Source: Archaeoglobus profundus DSM 5631 (GTDB lineage: Archaea; Halobacteriota; Archaeoglobi; Archaeoglobales; Archaeoglobaceae). From it: a stretch of DNA of 64,000 nucleotides. The stretch lies in the NCBI RefSeq assembly GCF_000025285.1, contig NC_013741.1, positions 1,488,001 to 1,552,000 on the forward strand, written 5' to 3'. Both the position numbers and the translations under genes were made by a program. A model generated the notes under the pieces. The model saw only the letters and a list, made by a program, of their open reading frames with translations. It was not told the origin of the DNA and did no database searches. Positions 23,394-32,771 of the stretch are shown here, piece after piece (position 1 is the stretch's first letter; every line of letters starts with the position of its first letter).

Positions 23394-23441
23394 ACTGCTT
23401 AGGGGGAACGAATTTAATTATAAATTTTTACATTTTCGATA

Positions 23442-23855
23442 ATGAAAGTGAATGTGATTGCCCCAAACTTGACCATAAAAGCTGATTACGTTCTTTACCC
23501 TTACCGCGTATATCACATTAGATTGAGGTATAGAAGGTTATTTGGGGACGATAGAGTTTTAGAATACTTCGCTTACGTTGATTGCATAAGGTTGGGAGTT
23601 GAGAGAGGAGACGGAATATTTGTTGAAGAGTGGGATGTTGATGAAAGCAAGATCATGAAAGAGTTGATTGGGGAAGATGTTGCGAGGACAGAAGCTGTGA
23701 AATCCGCTGTGATGTGGGGTAACGCTAGGGTTCTGTCCTGGTGGTACCCGAAGGTAGAGATTTTAAGAAGTTTAAGGGCTTACAAGGTTTTCTGGGTGAA
23801 AGACGGTTACATATTTGACAGTTTGAGTGGCGAGAAATTTAAGTTAAAGTCTTAA
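23442..23855 (+). CDS. Uncharacterised protein upstream of the primase gene
   Basis: 137 residues. An AATTATAAATTTTT element about 25 bases before the ATG indicates a leaderless transcript. The protein is a soluble alpha/beta polypeptide with many aromatic residues (DYVLYPYRVYHIRLRYRRLF; NARVLSWWYPKVEILRSL) and no membrane helix or metal motif. It is read in the same direction as priS and ends 21 bases before it, so it may share the transcript with primase and GINS and serve replication, but that is only positional. Family not recognised. Confidence 0.65.
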   Translation: MKVNVIAPNLTIKADYVLYPYRVYHIRLRYRRLFGDDRVLEYFAYVDCIRLGVERGDGIFVEEWDVDESKIMKELIGEDVARTEAVKSAVMWGNARVLSWWYPKVEILRSLRAYKVFWVKDGYIFDSLSGEKFKLKS

Positions 23856-23876
23856 AGCTGTGTGCGAATGTAGTAT

Positions 23877-24899
23877 GTGGAACTTACAAAGCTATATCTT
23901 ATGAAGAAATTTGAAGAGTATTATTCGAAGATGAAGTTGTATATACCCAAGAATTTTGATATGAGGGAGTGGGCTTTCGTTCCCCTAAAAAATTTTCCAG
24001 ACTTCATAATGGTCAGACACATATCTTTTTCAAATCCCGAAGAGCTGAGAGATTTCATTCTCTCAAATATTCCCGCTCACGCCTACTTCTCTTCAGCATA
24101 CTATCTCAAACCTTCAGCCGATATGGATGAAAAAGAGTGGAGAGGAGCGGATCTTATTTTTGATATAGACTACGATCATCTACCAACGAAATCGCTGGAT
24201 TCGGCAAAGAGGGAAGTCTTTAAACTCGTAAAGATTTTGGAAAACGACTTCGGCATTGATAGTAAGGATATAGAGATATGTTTTTCTGGAAATAGGGGTT
24301 ATCACGTGCACGTTTACGATGAGAGGTTTAGAAATCTGGGAACAATGGAGAGGAGAGAGATTGTTGATTATCTCACTTTAAGGGGATTTAAGTTGAGGGG
24401 AACGCAGTTTGAAAGAGTCTGCAAATTGATTTATCGCTATCTTCTGAACGCCTTTAAGGATGGTAGGATAGAGAAGATGGTAGATGAGAAGGCTAGAGAG
24501 ATTCTAAGGACAAATCTAAAGGAGATAAAGAATGGAAACTTGAATATCATACCTCAGCCCTTAAGGGATGAGCTGTTGGATAAATGTCTCAGACGTTTAG
24601 CAGTTTACGTGGATCCCCCAGTTACGGCCGATGTGAAAAGATTGATGAGACTACCAAATTCTATTCACGGAAAAACCGGATTGAAGGTTGTTCTGGTAGA
24701 TTTGGACGAACTTGAGGGCTTTGATCCTAAAGTAGATGCGTTAGCTTTTGGAGATGACGCTGTAAAGGTGAGAATTTTGAAGAGAGTGAGGGTTGAGTTG
24801 GGGGGTGAAAGGTATATACTTGGTAAGGGTAAACATGTTTTGCCAGAATACGTCGCAATATTCCTCATGTGCAGAGGTGTGGCACTGTATGGACATTGA
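23877..24899 (+). CDS. priS: DNA primase catalytic small subunit PriS
   Basis: 340 residues from a GTG at 23,877. The catalytic motif ADLIFDIDYDH supplies the two metal-binding Asp residues and SGNRGYHVHVY is the family SGxRGxHV nucleotide-binding block; VKRLMRLPNSIHGKTGL is the conserved C-terminal signature. It makes short RNA/DNA primers together with PriL, whose gene is not in the window. The GINS gene begins inside its last codons (11-base overlap), linking primase to the CMG helicase as in many euryarchaea. Confidence 0.93.
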   Translation: MELTKLYLMKKFEEYYSKMKLYIPKNFDMREWAFVPLKNFPDFIMVRHISFSNPEELRDFILSNIPAHAYFSSAYYLKPSADMDEKEWRGADLIFDIDYDHLPTKSLDSAKREVFKLVKILENDFGIDSKDIEICFSGNRGYHVHVYDERFRNLGTMERREIVDYLTLRGFKLRGTQFERVCKLIYRYLLNAFKDGRIEKMVDEKAREILRTNLKEIKNGNLNIIPQPLRDELLDKCLRRLAVYVDPPVTADVKRLMRLPNSIHGKTGLKVVLVDLDELEGFDPKVDALAFGDDAVKVRILKRVRVELGGERYILGKGKHVLPEYVAIFLMCRGVALYGH

Positions 24900-25407
24900 C
24901 GAAATAATTGCTATCTGGGAAAGCTGTAGGAACGGGGAGTTTAAGAAGATTCCTGAAGACTTTTACGAGACAATTCAGGAGATGATAGAGGAAAGGGAAA
25001 GGATAAAATCTTCTGCGGATGAAGACGAGTATTATAGGCTTGAGGATGAAATAAGAACACTTAAAAGAATAAGAAAGGACGTTTTCGAAGCGAGAGTTAA
25101 CAGGATATTGAGGATGGCTTGGATGAATATGTGTGGTTGTAGGGTGGATGAGGACAGTATGATAGAAGCTGAAAGAAATCTCTATAGGAAGATTGTTGAA
25201 ATTCTGGAGAAGTTCAAAGCCTTAATCTTCGGGAAGAAGAAAGAGGAAAAGGTTTTGGTCAAGATTAAGAAAGACATTCCTGAATTCGAAGGGGTTGACG
25301 GCAGAATTTACAGGTTGAAGAGGGAAGATGTTGTGCTCTTACCCAAGTTAAATGCTAAGGCTCTAATTGAAGGCGGGTTGGCCGAGGAGGTAGAATTTAG
25401 AAGGTGA
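24889..25407 (+). CDS. GINS complex subunit (Gins51 type)
   Basis: 172 residues from the ATG at 24,889 (MDIDEIIAIWESCRNGEF). The helical A domain (about 1-115) precedes a small B domain with DIPEFEGVDGRIYRLKRED and LLPKLNAKALIEGGLAEEV, characteristic of archaeal Gins51. GINS joins MCM and the Cdc45/GAN protein at the replication fork. Start choice: the overlap with priS and the conserved N-terminus favour this ATG over longer in-frame starts. It ends directly at the 3' end of the convergent tRNA-Ala gene. Confidence 0.88.
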   Translation: MDIDEIIAIWESCRNGEFKKIPEDFYETIQEMIEERERIKSSADEDEYYRLEDEIRTLKRIRKDVFEARVNRILRMAWMNMCGCRVDEDSMIEAERNLYRKIVEILEKFKALIFGKKKEEKVLVKIKKDIPEFEGVDGRIYRLKREDVVLLPKLNAKALIEGGLAEEVEFRR

Positions 25408-25481
<74 letters not shown>

Positions 25482-25565
25482 TTACCTCTGGATCTGCAGC
25501 CTTTGAATATATAGATATCGATCGTTTAGTAATGTTTAAAAAGTACGGTTGTCAATTTATGAAAT

Positions 25566-25901
25566 ATGAGGCAGAATGAGTTTTTGGTATTTTTTGATGA
25601 AAAAACATCAGAGAGTGTACTAAAAATTATGAAAAAATTCAGTGAAAAATTTGACGGCATTGTTAATCTTGTGTATGTGAAGGATATAGATTACTATCCG
25701 GTAGAGGTCTTGCTTGAAGCAGAAAAATCCTATGATAGCTTGAAGAAATTTGGATTAAAACTTGCTGAGGATTTGGCAAAAAAGATCAGAAAGCTTGGAT
25801 TTAAGCAAGTGCATATCGACTTTTGCATGGGACATCGTTCAGAGATTGAGTATATGAAGAACAAGAATCCAGATTTTATAATAGATTTACGCCACTCTTA
25901 G
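25566..25901 (+). CDS. Small UspA-like protein
   Basis: 111 residues. FLVFFDEKTSESVLKIMKKF begins a Usp-type alpha/beta fold with a long helix (EAEKSYDSLKKFGLKLAEDL) and the strand KQVHIDFCMGH. It lacks the C-terminal G-2x-G-9x-G(S/T) ATP-binding block, ending at PDFIIDLRHS. It resembles the 140-residue protein at 28,245, including the position of the long helix, so both probably belong to one subfamily. It lies before the first TauE/SafE gene, separated by an inverted-repeat operator. Confidence 0.55.
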   Translation: MRQNEFLVFFDEKTSESVLKIMKKFSEKFDGIVNLVYVKDIDYYPVEVLLEAEKSYDSLKKFGLKLAEDLAKKIRKLGFKQVHIDFCMGHRSEIEYMKNKNPDFIIDLRHS

Positions 25902-26020
25902 ACCTTAGCCTTCTGGTATTCTGATTCTTATTTATTTTTTGCTTATCCATTTCCAATCCACTGCTCTTGCTCTAACTTGACGCAATCTAACTAAACTTTC
26001 ATATTTCTCACTATTTTTTG

Positions 26021-26054
26021 TTACGAAATTTTAGAATTTAGTAAAATTTCGTAA
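26021..26054. promoter_or_regulatory. Inverted-repeat operator upstream of the first TauE/SafE gene
   Basis: Arms TTACGAAATTTTA (26,021-26,033) and TAAAATTTCGTAA (26,042-26,054) match perfectly over 13 bases with an 8-base spacer, directly upstream of a TATA box (CTTATATATTG, about 26,057-26,067). A dimeric regulator placed here would contact the BRE/TATA side of the promoter. Nothing else is seen in 25,902-26,090. Confidence 0.6.
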
Positions 26055-26105
26055 AGCTTATATATTGAACGTTAAAAACGGTGTTAAAAAATGGGGGGAT
26101 TTCAA

Positions 26106-27056
26106 ATGGGTAGAGTCAGCTTATTGGTGGGACTGATCGCATTCATCATGAGTATCGGAGTTGCTTCAGCACAGGAGTTAACGAACCCTGCCGTGTTTGC
26201 GGGTGTATTCTTCATTGTATGTCTAGTAATAGGCATCGTCGCAGTGCTAGCTGGTGTAGGTGGCGGCGTAGTGTTTACACCGCTCATGATGGGTTTTACG
26301 AGTATAGATTCCTTCATAATAAGAGCTACTGGTCTAACAGTAGCTATGGGCGGTGCACTGGTTGCAGCGAGACCATTTTTGAGAAGAGGACTTGCGAACA
26401 TCAAATTATTACTCTTCGCAGCTGTCCCCTACACGGTATTTGCGGTCATAGGTGCTCTGCTGGCAGGATACATTAAAGCAACTATGGGTATATTCGGAGA
26501 AGGATTGATAAGAACAGCCTTGGGTGTGCTGGTAATATTCATCGCCATGATATTCCTCTTCGCTGGTAAGAGGATAGAATATCCGGAGGTAAAGCATGTG
26601 GACAGCTTTACTGAAAGATTGGGACTGGCAATGGCTTATTGGGAAGAATCACTTGGTAGAGTTGTAGATTATAAGGTAACGAGAGCTTGGCTTGGTGCGT
26701 TGTGCTTCTGTGGCATCGGATTGGTATCTGGACTGTTCGGTTTGGGTGCTGGATGGGCCATGGTTCCAGTTCTAAACTTGATAATGCTTGCACCCCTGAA
26801 GGTCGCAGCAGCTTGCAGTAAGGTGTTAATAGGCATAGGAGACACAGCAGCTGTATGGCCGTACATAACTGCTGGCGGTATAATACCGATATTCACAATC
26901 CCATGTCTCATAGGACTGATTCTGGGAACCATAATAGGTGCTAAAATAATGTTGAAAGTTAAAGCTGGTTTTGTCAGATGGCTTATCATTGCAATAATGC
27001 TTCTTAGCGGTGTTAGGTTGATTTGGAAGGGTTTGGAGATGTTGGGGGTGATGTAA
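26106..27056 (+). CDS. TauE/SafE-family anion transporter, first copy
   Basis: 316 residues from the ATG at 26,106, chosen because GGGGGATT lies 5 bases upstream; an ATG at 26,091 is in frame but inside that site. Two halves each carry the family Gly-rich motif (AGVGGGVVFTPLMM; GLFGLGAGWAMVPVLNLI) across about eight helices. TauE/SafE proteins move sulfite, sulfoacetate, taurine and related sulfonates. In a sulfur-metabolising archaeon a sulfite or sulfonate substrate is plausible but not shown. The DUF1634 gene starts immediately after it, preceded by GGGGGTGATG at the end of this gene. Confidence 0.85.
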   Translation: MGRVSLLVGLIAFIMSIGVASAQELTNPAVFAGVFFIVCLVIGIVAVLAGVGGGVVFTPLMMGFTSIDSFIIRATGLTVAMGGALVAARPFLRRGLANIKLLLFAAVPYTVFAVIGALLAGYIKATMGIFGEGLIRTALGVLVIFIAMIFLFAGKRIEYPEVKHVDSFTERLGLAMAYWEESLGRVVDYKVTRAWLGALCFCGIGLVSGLFGLGAGWAMVPVLNLIMLAPLKVAAACSKVLIGIGDTAAVWPYITAGGIIPIFTIPCLIGLILGTIIGAKIMLKVKAGFVRWLIIAIMLLSGVRLIWKGLEMLGVM

Positions 27057-27482
27057 ATGGAGCCACCTAAACCACCTACCGCGGGTATAGTTTACGGTGA
27101 GATAGTTTATTGGATAACAATAGTGGGAATGATTGTCGGCATAGCGGGACTTGCAATTTATCTGAGCAGTGGAGGCGTAATGAATTCAGACATGATTTCA
27201 GATTTGCTAAAGGGAGAAACTCCAAAGAAGTTGTGGGAGGAACACAGCATATTAGGAGAAATGCCCGAATCTCACTGGTATCTAAGTTACCTTAGCTACG
27301 GAGATGCCATAGCCATGCTTGGTATAGTCATATGTTCCTTATCTGCTGTAATAGCCACGTGGGCTACAGCTTTAACGATATTCATCAAAAGAGAACTAGA
27401 TCTCTTGTTCGGAATCTTTGCAGTAATAGTGGCAATAATAATGACTCTCGCAGCTTTAGGAATTATAGCTATACACCATTGA
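27057..27482 (+). CDS. DUF1634-type membrane partner of TauE/SafE
   Basis: 141 residues. Three membrane helices (about 15-38, 83-105, 114-138) with a soluble loop after the first. GGGGGTGATGTAA precedes the ATG, and the gene follows the TauE/SafE stop without a gap. Small three-helix DUF1634 proteins are commonly paired with TauE/SafE permeases and are presumed accessory subunits. The family assignment rests on topology and neighbourhood rather than on a clear signature. Confidence 0.6.
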   Translation: MEPPKPPTAGIVYGEIVYWITIVGMIVGIAGLAIYLSSGGVMNSDMISDLLKGETPKKLWEEHSILGEMPESHWYLSYLSYGDAIAMLGIVICSLSAVIATWATALTIFIKRELDLLFGIFAVIVAIIMTLAALGIIAIHH

Positions 27483-27488
27483 TTTAAT

Positions 27489-28043
27489 CTATTTCTTTTT
27501 GACCATAACAATCAGTTTTCTAAGGCCTTCTATGAATTCAACATCGACTCCAAAAGCTTTGAACAATCCTCTAAGATAATGCTTTAGTATGTTTGCCTCG
27601 TTTCTAGTTGCCAGTACGAGTGTAAAATTTCCATTACTTTCCCCTTCCTTCAACTTAAAGAGATGCTTTAATTCGAGGATACGAAGAACATCCTTTATAT
27701 CCTCTATACCTCTACTCTTTAATTCCATACCGTGCTCGTATCCTATCCTCTCAACGATCTCCCAAAACTCCTTATCCTCATGTTTGTTTATCTCATCAAG
27801 TATAGCCAACCAAAGCTCGAGATCAACTATTATATTATCGCTCATTGAAAGAATATCTAAATATCTTTTGAGAGCTTTTGATGACAAATTCCTACTCTTA
27901 ATCATGTAGTATAAACTTATTGCCTGCCTTATGATATCAGAAATAGTTTTATTCTCCCTTTTTGCTAAATCTTCAATTATGTTTCGAATATTCTCATCAA
28001 CAGCTACGGATATTCGCATGATCTTTTCAGGCATGATCGTCAC
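27489..28043 (-). CDS. Ribbon-helix-helix regulator of the TauE/Usp cluster
   Basis: 184 residues. The N-terminal domain (MRISVAVDENIRNIIEDLAK, ENKTISDIIRQAISLYY) is ribbon-helix-helix. A 110-residue C-terminal domain (about 72-184) probably senses a ligand and ends in alternating strands (NFTLVLATRNEANILKHYL; LRKLIVMVKKK). Starts at 28,043 (MTIM) or 28,034 (MPEK) are possible. It is convergent with the first TauE operon and divergent from the second, with inverted repeats at both promoters, so it is the natural candidate for local control. The ligand is unknown. Confidence 0.65.
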   Translation of the reverse strand: MTIMPEKIMRISVAVDENIRNIIEDLAKRENKTISDIIRQAISLYYMIKSRNLSSKALKRYLDILSMSDNIIVDLELWLAILDEINKHEDKEFWEIVERIGYEHGMELKSRGIEDIKDVLRILELKHLFKLKEGESNGNFTLVLATRNEANILKHYLRGLFKAFGVDVEFIEGLRKLIVMVKKK

Positions 28044-28156
28044 TAAAAGGTTTTGACTAATAAATTTTTTCCTCCTTAATTATAATATATGGTATTAAAA
28101 AAGAATAATTCGGATTAAAAAATATTAATTCTCACTACAGTTTAATATGATGTAGA

Positions 28157-28173
28157 ATTTTTTAGTAAAAAAT
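28157..28173. promoter_or_regulatory. Palindrome upstream of the second Usp-TauE operon
   Basis: ATTTTTTA-G-TAAAAAAT, perfect arms of 8 bases, in the divergent region between the ribbon-helix-helix gene and the Usp-like gene at 28,245. It shares the A/T-rich TTTTA...TAAAA look of the 26,021 repeat but lacks the ACG/CGT ends. GGAGGT precedes the 28,245 gene. No gene is seen in 28,044-28,244. Confidence 0.4.
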
Positions 28174-28244
28174 CTTGACAAATAATAAAAAAATTTATCT
28201 TCACTTCTGGCTGACCCCGATCAAAAAAGGAGGTATGAATTGTT

Positions 28245-28667
28245 ATGACGGAAGAAATAGATGTCTTAGTTGTTGTCGATGACAGATGGAACAGAGTGCC
28301 AGAGTCACTAAAGAATCTGGGCAAAAGGTTCAAAGCCAAGCTTCATCTGCTGTTCGTAAGGAACTTGCAGATAACACCAGAAGTTCTGACAGAGCTTGAA
28401 AAAAAGTATTCTTCTCTGAAAGAGAAAGCACTTAAGAAACTTCAGAGTTTAGCAGAAGAACTGAAGAGCTATGGGTTTGGAACTGACATCGTAGGAGTTC
28501 ACTACGGCATTGCACATGAAAGAATACTAAGAGAAAGTGAGAGAATAAAACCTGATTACATCCTTGTTAGAGCAAGAAGGAGACCCAGGTTGTGGAGGAT
28601 TTTGGGTGATTATTACTACGATGATCTGTTTCGCAGTTCTAAAATTCCCGTTCTTGTAGGGAGGTGA
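28245..28667 (+). CDS. UspA-like protein heading the second TauE operon
   Basis: 140 residues. IDVLVVVDDRWNRVPESLKN opens a Rossmann-like Usp fold, with a long helix (LEKKYSSLKEKALKKLQSLA) and GIAHERILRESERIKPDYIL before the last strand. The end (RILGDYYYDDLFRSSKIPVLVG) keeps the shape of the Usp C-terminus, but the G-rich ATP loop is altered (RARRRPRLWRILGD), so ATP binding is doubtful. It ends 5 bases before the TauE/SafE start. Confidence 0.65.
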   Translation: MTEEIDVLVVVDDRWNRVPESLKNLGKRFKAKLHLLFVRNLQITPEVLTELEKKYSSLKEKALKKLQSLAEELKSYGFGTDIVGVHYGIAHERILRESERIKPDYILVRARRRPRLWRILGDYYYDDLFRSSKIPVLVGR

Positions 28668-28672
28668 TGTGA

Positions 28673-30118
28673 ATGGCGAAATTTGCGACTGGCGGACCCG
28701 CAATGACCCCAGATATGTTTATACACATCGGCCCATTTGAAGCACTGTTTCTACTGGCTCTGGGATTCTTCGGTGGAATGCTTAGCGGATTCATAGGGAG
28801 CGGTGGAGCATTCGTTCTAACACCGGGAATGATGTCAATAGGTACGCCGGGTTCAATTGCAGTAGCGAGCAACATGTGTCATAAGTTCCCCAAAGCTATG
28901 GTCGGAGCTTGGAGGAGATATAAACTGGGACAACTCGACCCCAAGCTCGCACTCTTGATGGCAATATCAGCTATAGTCGGTGTGCAGGTGGGTATTCAAG
29001 TCCAGTACATGATCGCTCAGATGCTCGGTCCAACGGGAACGAGCTTATACGTCTCGATTGCATTCCTCATAGTCCTTCCAACGGTTGCAGCGATATGTTT
29101 GAGAGATGCCATAAAGGCTAAGAAGTACGGTCTGCTTGACACGGAACCTAAGTTTGCAATGAAACTTGAGCAGAAGTTTAGGGTACCACCAATGATACAC
29201 TTCAAGGTTGCTGGTAGAACACAATCCCTATGGCTTACAGTTCCTACGGGATTCATGACAGGATTCTTGGCTGCAACGATTGCAGTTGGAGGATTCATAG
29301 GAGTTCCATCGATGATATATATCATTGGAGCATCAAGCACAGTTGCAAGTGCTACCGAGCTTGGAATCGCTTTCGTGATGGGTGCTACCGGAACATTCAG
29401 CTGGATATATCTAATGGGTGCTGTAGACTTCAGACTGACCGCCTTGATACTAGCCACATCTCTAATCGGAGTCCAGATCGGTGCAGTTGGAACAACATAC
29501 ACCAGACCGTTCTACATAAAGCTGGCTATGGCTGTCGTGATGCTCATAGTTACCGTCAGCAGAGCATGTGCAGTCCCCGGTTACTTGGCCGATTTGGGAT
29601 GGATTACACTTGATCCAGCTATAAGAAAGACTCTCGATTCACTTGTACTACCAATAATGATAATCGCATTGCTTTCTGTAGCTCCAATAGTAATGGTTCC
29701 AATGTTCTCAATAAGGAGAAAGCTCGCAAAGGCGGGAGTGCTCAGTGAGGCTATTGAGATTCCTAAGGGAGGGGCTAGCAGAAAGTTGGTTACCAAGACG
29801 ATCATTTTCGGAATAATAACATTGATAAACTACTACCTGTTATTCAGAGACCCGAACGCATGGCCGTACTTCATAACACAGATACCACACATGGATCCAG
29901 TCATGAGAGTAGCTATGAGCTTGGCAGTCATCGCTCTGGCAATCTACTGGTCCATAATCCACGGAAACTTTGCACATGGTGTCTTGGACATGCTAAAGAT
30001 AACATCTTTAAGGAAGGATGTATCAAACATACTCATGCAGGAGGGAGTTGCTGGGCTTGACAAGTGGATTGCACAGGTGAAGAGGGCTACGATGACCAAC
30101 GGAGGTGAAAAGCGTTGA
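28673..30118 (+). CDS. TauE/SafE-family transporter, second and longer copy
   Basis: 481 residues, with GGAGGTGATG upstream. The first Gly-rich motif is GFIGSGGAFVLTPGM and the second is ATIAVGGFIGVPSMIYI, each followed by the family helices. An extra C-terminal portion (about 330-481) adds membrane helices and a soluble loop, making it longer than the 26,106 copy. Function should be export or import of sulfite or a small sulfonate or organic anion. The tandem Usp gene starts within its stop codon (TTGA). Confidence 0.83.
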   Translation: MAKFATGGPAMTPDMFIHIGPFEALFLLALGFFGGMLSGFIGSGGAFVLTPGMMSIGTPGSIAVASNMCHKFPKAMVGAWRRYKLGQLDPKLALLMAISAIVGVQVGIQVQYMIAQMLGPTGTSLYVSIAFLIVLPTVAAICLRDAIKAKKYGLLDTEPKFAMKLEQKFRVPPMIHFKVAGRTQSLWLTVPTGFMTGFLAATIAVGGFIGVPSMIYIIGASSTVASATELGIAFVMGATGTFSWIYLMGAVDFRLTALILATSLIGVQIGAVGTTYTRPFYIKLAMAVVMLIVTVSRACAVPGYLADLGWITLDPAIRKTLDSLVLPIMIIALLSVAPIVMVPMFSIRRKLAKAGVLSEAIEIPKGGASRKLVTKTIIFGIITLINYYLLFRDPNAWPYFITQIPHMDPVMRVAMSLAVIALAIYWSIIHGNFAHGVLDMLKITSLRKDVSNILMQEGVAGLDKWIAQVKRATMTNGGEKR

Positions 30119-30912
30119 AAGTTTTGATTCCTACTGATTTTTCAAATTATTCTGAAGCCACAATACTCTGCGCTTTGAATGAACTGAAAAAGATGGACTG
30201 CGAAGTAATACTGATGCACGTAATAGAGTTTGATCCGGAGATGATAGATTCATTCGCCGGAGTTACATTCGAGAAGGCAAGAGACGAATTAATTGGAAGA
30301 GCTAAAGAGAAACTTGAGGAACTTGTAGATAGATTCAAATCCGCTGGTATCAATGCAAGATACATCGAACCTTACATAGGTGATCCAGCTGTCGAGATAG
30401 CTAAAAAGGCTGAAGAGGAGAAGGTAGGACTTATAATGATAGGTGCAAGGGGTAAGGGACTAAGCAGAAAGCTGAAAGTTATACTTGGAAGTGTTTCAGA
30501 AGGTGTACTTGAACTCTCAACAGTTCCCGTCCTTCTGACAAAGTTCAGGGTGGAAGGTGGTATCTGTCAGACGGTTGATTCGCTCTTTGCCAGAGTTCTC
30601 TACGCATTTGATTTTTCAAAGCAGAGTGAGGAACTGCTCTACTACATTAAGAGATTCCCAATAGATGAGTTAATAGCCTTACACGTCGCCGAGAGCGAGG
30701 AACTCGATACGGACTTCATAGAAAAGATAAAGAAGGAGTATCCATCTGCGAAGATAATACTGAAAGCTGGCAAAGTTGGAAAGGCGATCGTGGATACTGC
30801 CAAAGACTTTAACGCTACTCTAATAGCTATCGGAGCTGGTGTGGAAAAGCTTGGAAGCGTTACCACCCACGTTACGAGAAATTCCGACGTAAGCGTTCTT
30901 GTATACAAGTGA
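30115..30912 (+). CDS. Tandem UspA-domain protein
   Basis: 265 residues from a TTG at 30,115 with GGAGGTGA 6 bases upstream, overlapping the transporter stop by 4 bases. The first Usp domain (1-145) has VLIPTDFSNYSEATI and the full ATP-binding block GARGKGLSRKLKVILGSVSE. The second (about 155-265) has VLYAFDFSKQSEELL, is shorter, and ends IAIGAGVEKLGSVTTHVTRN. Such proteins fused or linked to transporters may sense ATP or the energy state and regulate transport. Confidence 0.82.
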   Translation: MKVLIPTDFSNYSEATILCALNELKKMDCEVILMHVIEFDPEMIDSFAGVTFEKARDELIGRAKEKLEELVDRFKSAGINARYIEPYIGDPAVEIAKKAEEEKVGLIMIGARGKGLSRKLKVILGSVSEGVLELSTVPVLLTKFRVEGGICQTVDSLFARVLYAFDFSKQSEELLYYIKRFPIDELIALHVAESEELDTDFIEKIKKEYPSAKIILKAGKVGKAIVDTAKDFNATLIAIGAGVEKLGSVTTHVTRNSDVSVLVYK

Positions 30913-30933
30913 CTCTGTGTTATTTTTCAAATT

Positions 30934-31635
30934 TTATTTTAAAGGATTGTAGATTAAAATGCCACTCTTGTCTCCGAATACGAGAAGGATTATCGAAACC
31001 AGTATCGGCTGATGAAGTAAGTAAATCTTAAGCGAATTTCTACCCAAAAGACATACGAATTTGAAGTTTTTTACATTACCTCTCGATTTCATCACAGCTT
31101 CTCCAAACTTAAATCCCAGTAAAAGTATACCAAACCAAGGGAAAATGGGAAAGTAATCGAATGTATAGAAGCTTGGAGGTGTAATACCTAGGGGTAAGAA
31201 TGCCAGAGTTTGAGCATGAACGGAATCCACGAGTGGGTATAGAATTATGAACACAGCTGCCAACACCACACTTAAAGACTTCAAATGGTAAAAGGGAATC
31301 GCCAAAATCCAGGCCAATGCTAGGAAGTGCAGAATTCCGAAGTATATTGTCCCCTCCTTAAACAAAATTGCTGTAACTGCCGTAATCAGCAATCCCAAGC
31401 TCATGAGCCTTATAAACCTCTTCAAGATTCTTTTTAAGCTTCTTTTTTGTGTATAGCTCACGTAAAAGCTTGCTCCTGATGCGAATACAAATATCGATGC
31501 TGTAAGCATTGCAAAGGCATGCCAGAAGGGAGAATAAGGATAATTCAAAAAGATTTGAAGATCTGTTACAAAATTTGAAATTAGCATTAAAATTATACCT
31601 ACGCCTCTCAAAAAATCTATTTCCCAATACCTCAT
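30934..31635 (-). CDS. DUF1624/HGSNAT-type membrane protein
   Basis: 233 residues with about seven membrane helices. The start [20 protein letters not shown] matches DUF1624, a family related to lysosomal heparan-alpha-glucosaminide N-acetyltransferase, in which an early Asp/Arg pair and a later His act in acyl transfer across a membrane. [20 protein letters not shown] is the conserved loop after helix 2. The acceptor sugar is unknown. The ATG overlaps the ftsZ stop by 4 bases, so it is expressed with ftsZ. Confidence 0.75.
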   Translation of the reverse strand: MRYWEIDFLRGVGIILMLISNFVTDLQIFLNYPYSPFWHAFAMLTASIFVFASGASFYVSYTQKRSLKRILKRFIRLMSLGLLITAVTAILFKEGTIYFGILHFLALAWILAIPFYHLKSLSVVLAAVFIILYPLVDSVHAQTLAFLPLGITPPSFYTFDYFPIFPWFGILLLGFKFGEAVMKSRGNVKNFKFVCLLGRNSLKIYLLHQPILVSIILLVFGDKSGILIYNPLK

Positions 31636-32714
31636 CTGACAAAGTCTATTCCAAACTTCTTTGTGAAGTGCGGTGCTTTTCTTCCGTATATCTGCGGTGA
31701 CTTCACTCCAGTTATTATTACCAAAGTTCTCATCTTGTTCTCTAGCTCCGGATCTATCATTGCACCCCAGATTATTCTAGCCTCGGGGTCAACTTTATTG
31801 TATATCTCCTCAACGACAAGCTCAGCCTCCTCAACGGTCATGTCCGGCCCACCGGTAACATTCACCAAAGCCGATTTTGCTCCAGTTATGTCCACATCCA
31901 AGAGAGGTGACTTCAAAGCTTTCCTAACAGACTCCTGTGCCTTATCCTCTCCTTCTGCCTCTCCTAGTCCTATCATTGCAACTCCGCCCTTCTCCATAAC
32001 CGTCTTTACATCTGCAAAGTCAAGGTTAACCAAAGCTGGTTTAGTTATCAGTTCCGTAATTCCCTTAACAGCTCTCATTAGAACTTCATCAGCAACTCTG
32101 AAAGCCAAGTGAAGTGGATAGTTAGGCACGACTTCAAGCAGTTTGTCGTTTGGAACAACTATAACCGTATCTGCAACTTCTCTAAGCCTTTCCAATCCCG
32201 CCTCAGCATTAGCTCTTCTAATGGCACCTTCTGCAGAGAACGGAAAAGTTACAACAGCTATTGTTAAAGCTCCAGCATCTCTGGCAATTTCTGCAATGAC
32301 CGGCGCAGCACCCGTTCCAGTTCCTCCGCCCAATCCGCATGTTATGAAAACCATGTCCGCTCCTTCAATCAACTTCTTTATGTCCTCCTCATTCTCTCTC
32401 GCAGCCTCTTCTCCAACTTGCGGTAAGCTTCCAGCACCCAAACCTCTAGTCCTCTTCTTACCAATCAGCAACCTTCTATGAGCTTTAGTGTAGCAAAGAT
32501 GTTGAGCATCGGTGTTTACAGCTATTAGCTCGGCTCCCTCAATTCCCTCTTCGTACATCCTCGTAATAGTATTGCAACCGCTTCCACCAACTCCTATTAC
32601 CTTAATAACAGTTTTTAGCTCCTCTAAGGCCTGTAAAATATCTTCCTCCAATCCTTCTACGGGTTTTCTTTCCATCTCCGCCCTCTTCAAAGCTTCTCTA
32701 ACTAAAGAGTCCAT
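31632..32714 (-). CDS. ftsZ: Cell division GTPase FtsZ
   Basis: 360 residues. [20 protein letters not shown] is the first nucleotide loop, [16 protein letters not shown] the tubulin signature, and [12 protein letters not shown] with its following residues the T7 loop that completes the neighbour's active site. A short N-terminal helix with basic and acidic residues precedes the core, as in other euryarchaeal FtsZ proteins, and the C-terminus is short. It forms the division ring. Whether this is the FtsZ1 or FtsZ2 type is not decided here. Confidence 0.95.
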   Translation of the reverse strand: MDSLVREALKRAEMERKPVEGLEEDILQALEELKTVIKVIGVGGSGCNTITRMYEEGIEGAELIAVNTDAQHLCYTKAHRRLLIGKKRTRGLGAGSLPQVGEEAARENEEDIKKLIEGADMVFITCGLGGGTGTGAAPVIAEIARDAGALTIAVVTFPFSAEGAIRRANAEAGLERLREVADTVIVVPNDKLLEVVPNYPLHLAFRVADEVLMRAVKGITELITKPALVNLDFADVKTVMEKGGVAMIGLGEAEGEDKAQESVRKALKSPLLDVDITGAKSALVNVTGGPDMTVEEAELVVEEIYNKVDPEARIIWGAMIDPELENKMRTLVIITGVKSPQIYGRKAPHFTKKFGIDFVR

Positions 32715-32771
32715 AGCAATCCCCCTATAGCCTTATAGACATCCTGAATATTTGACAGTATATAAGTTCTT

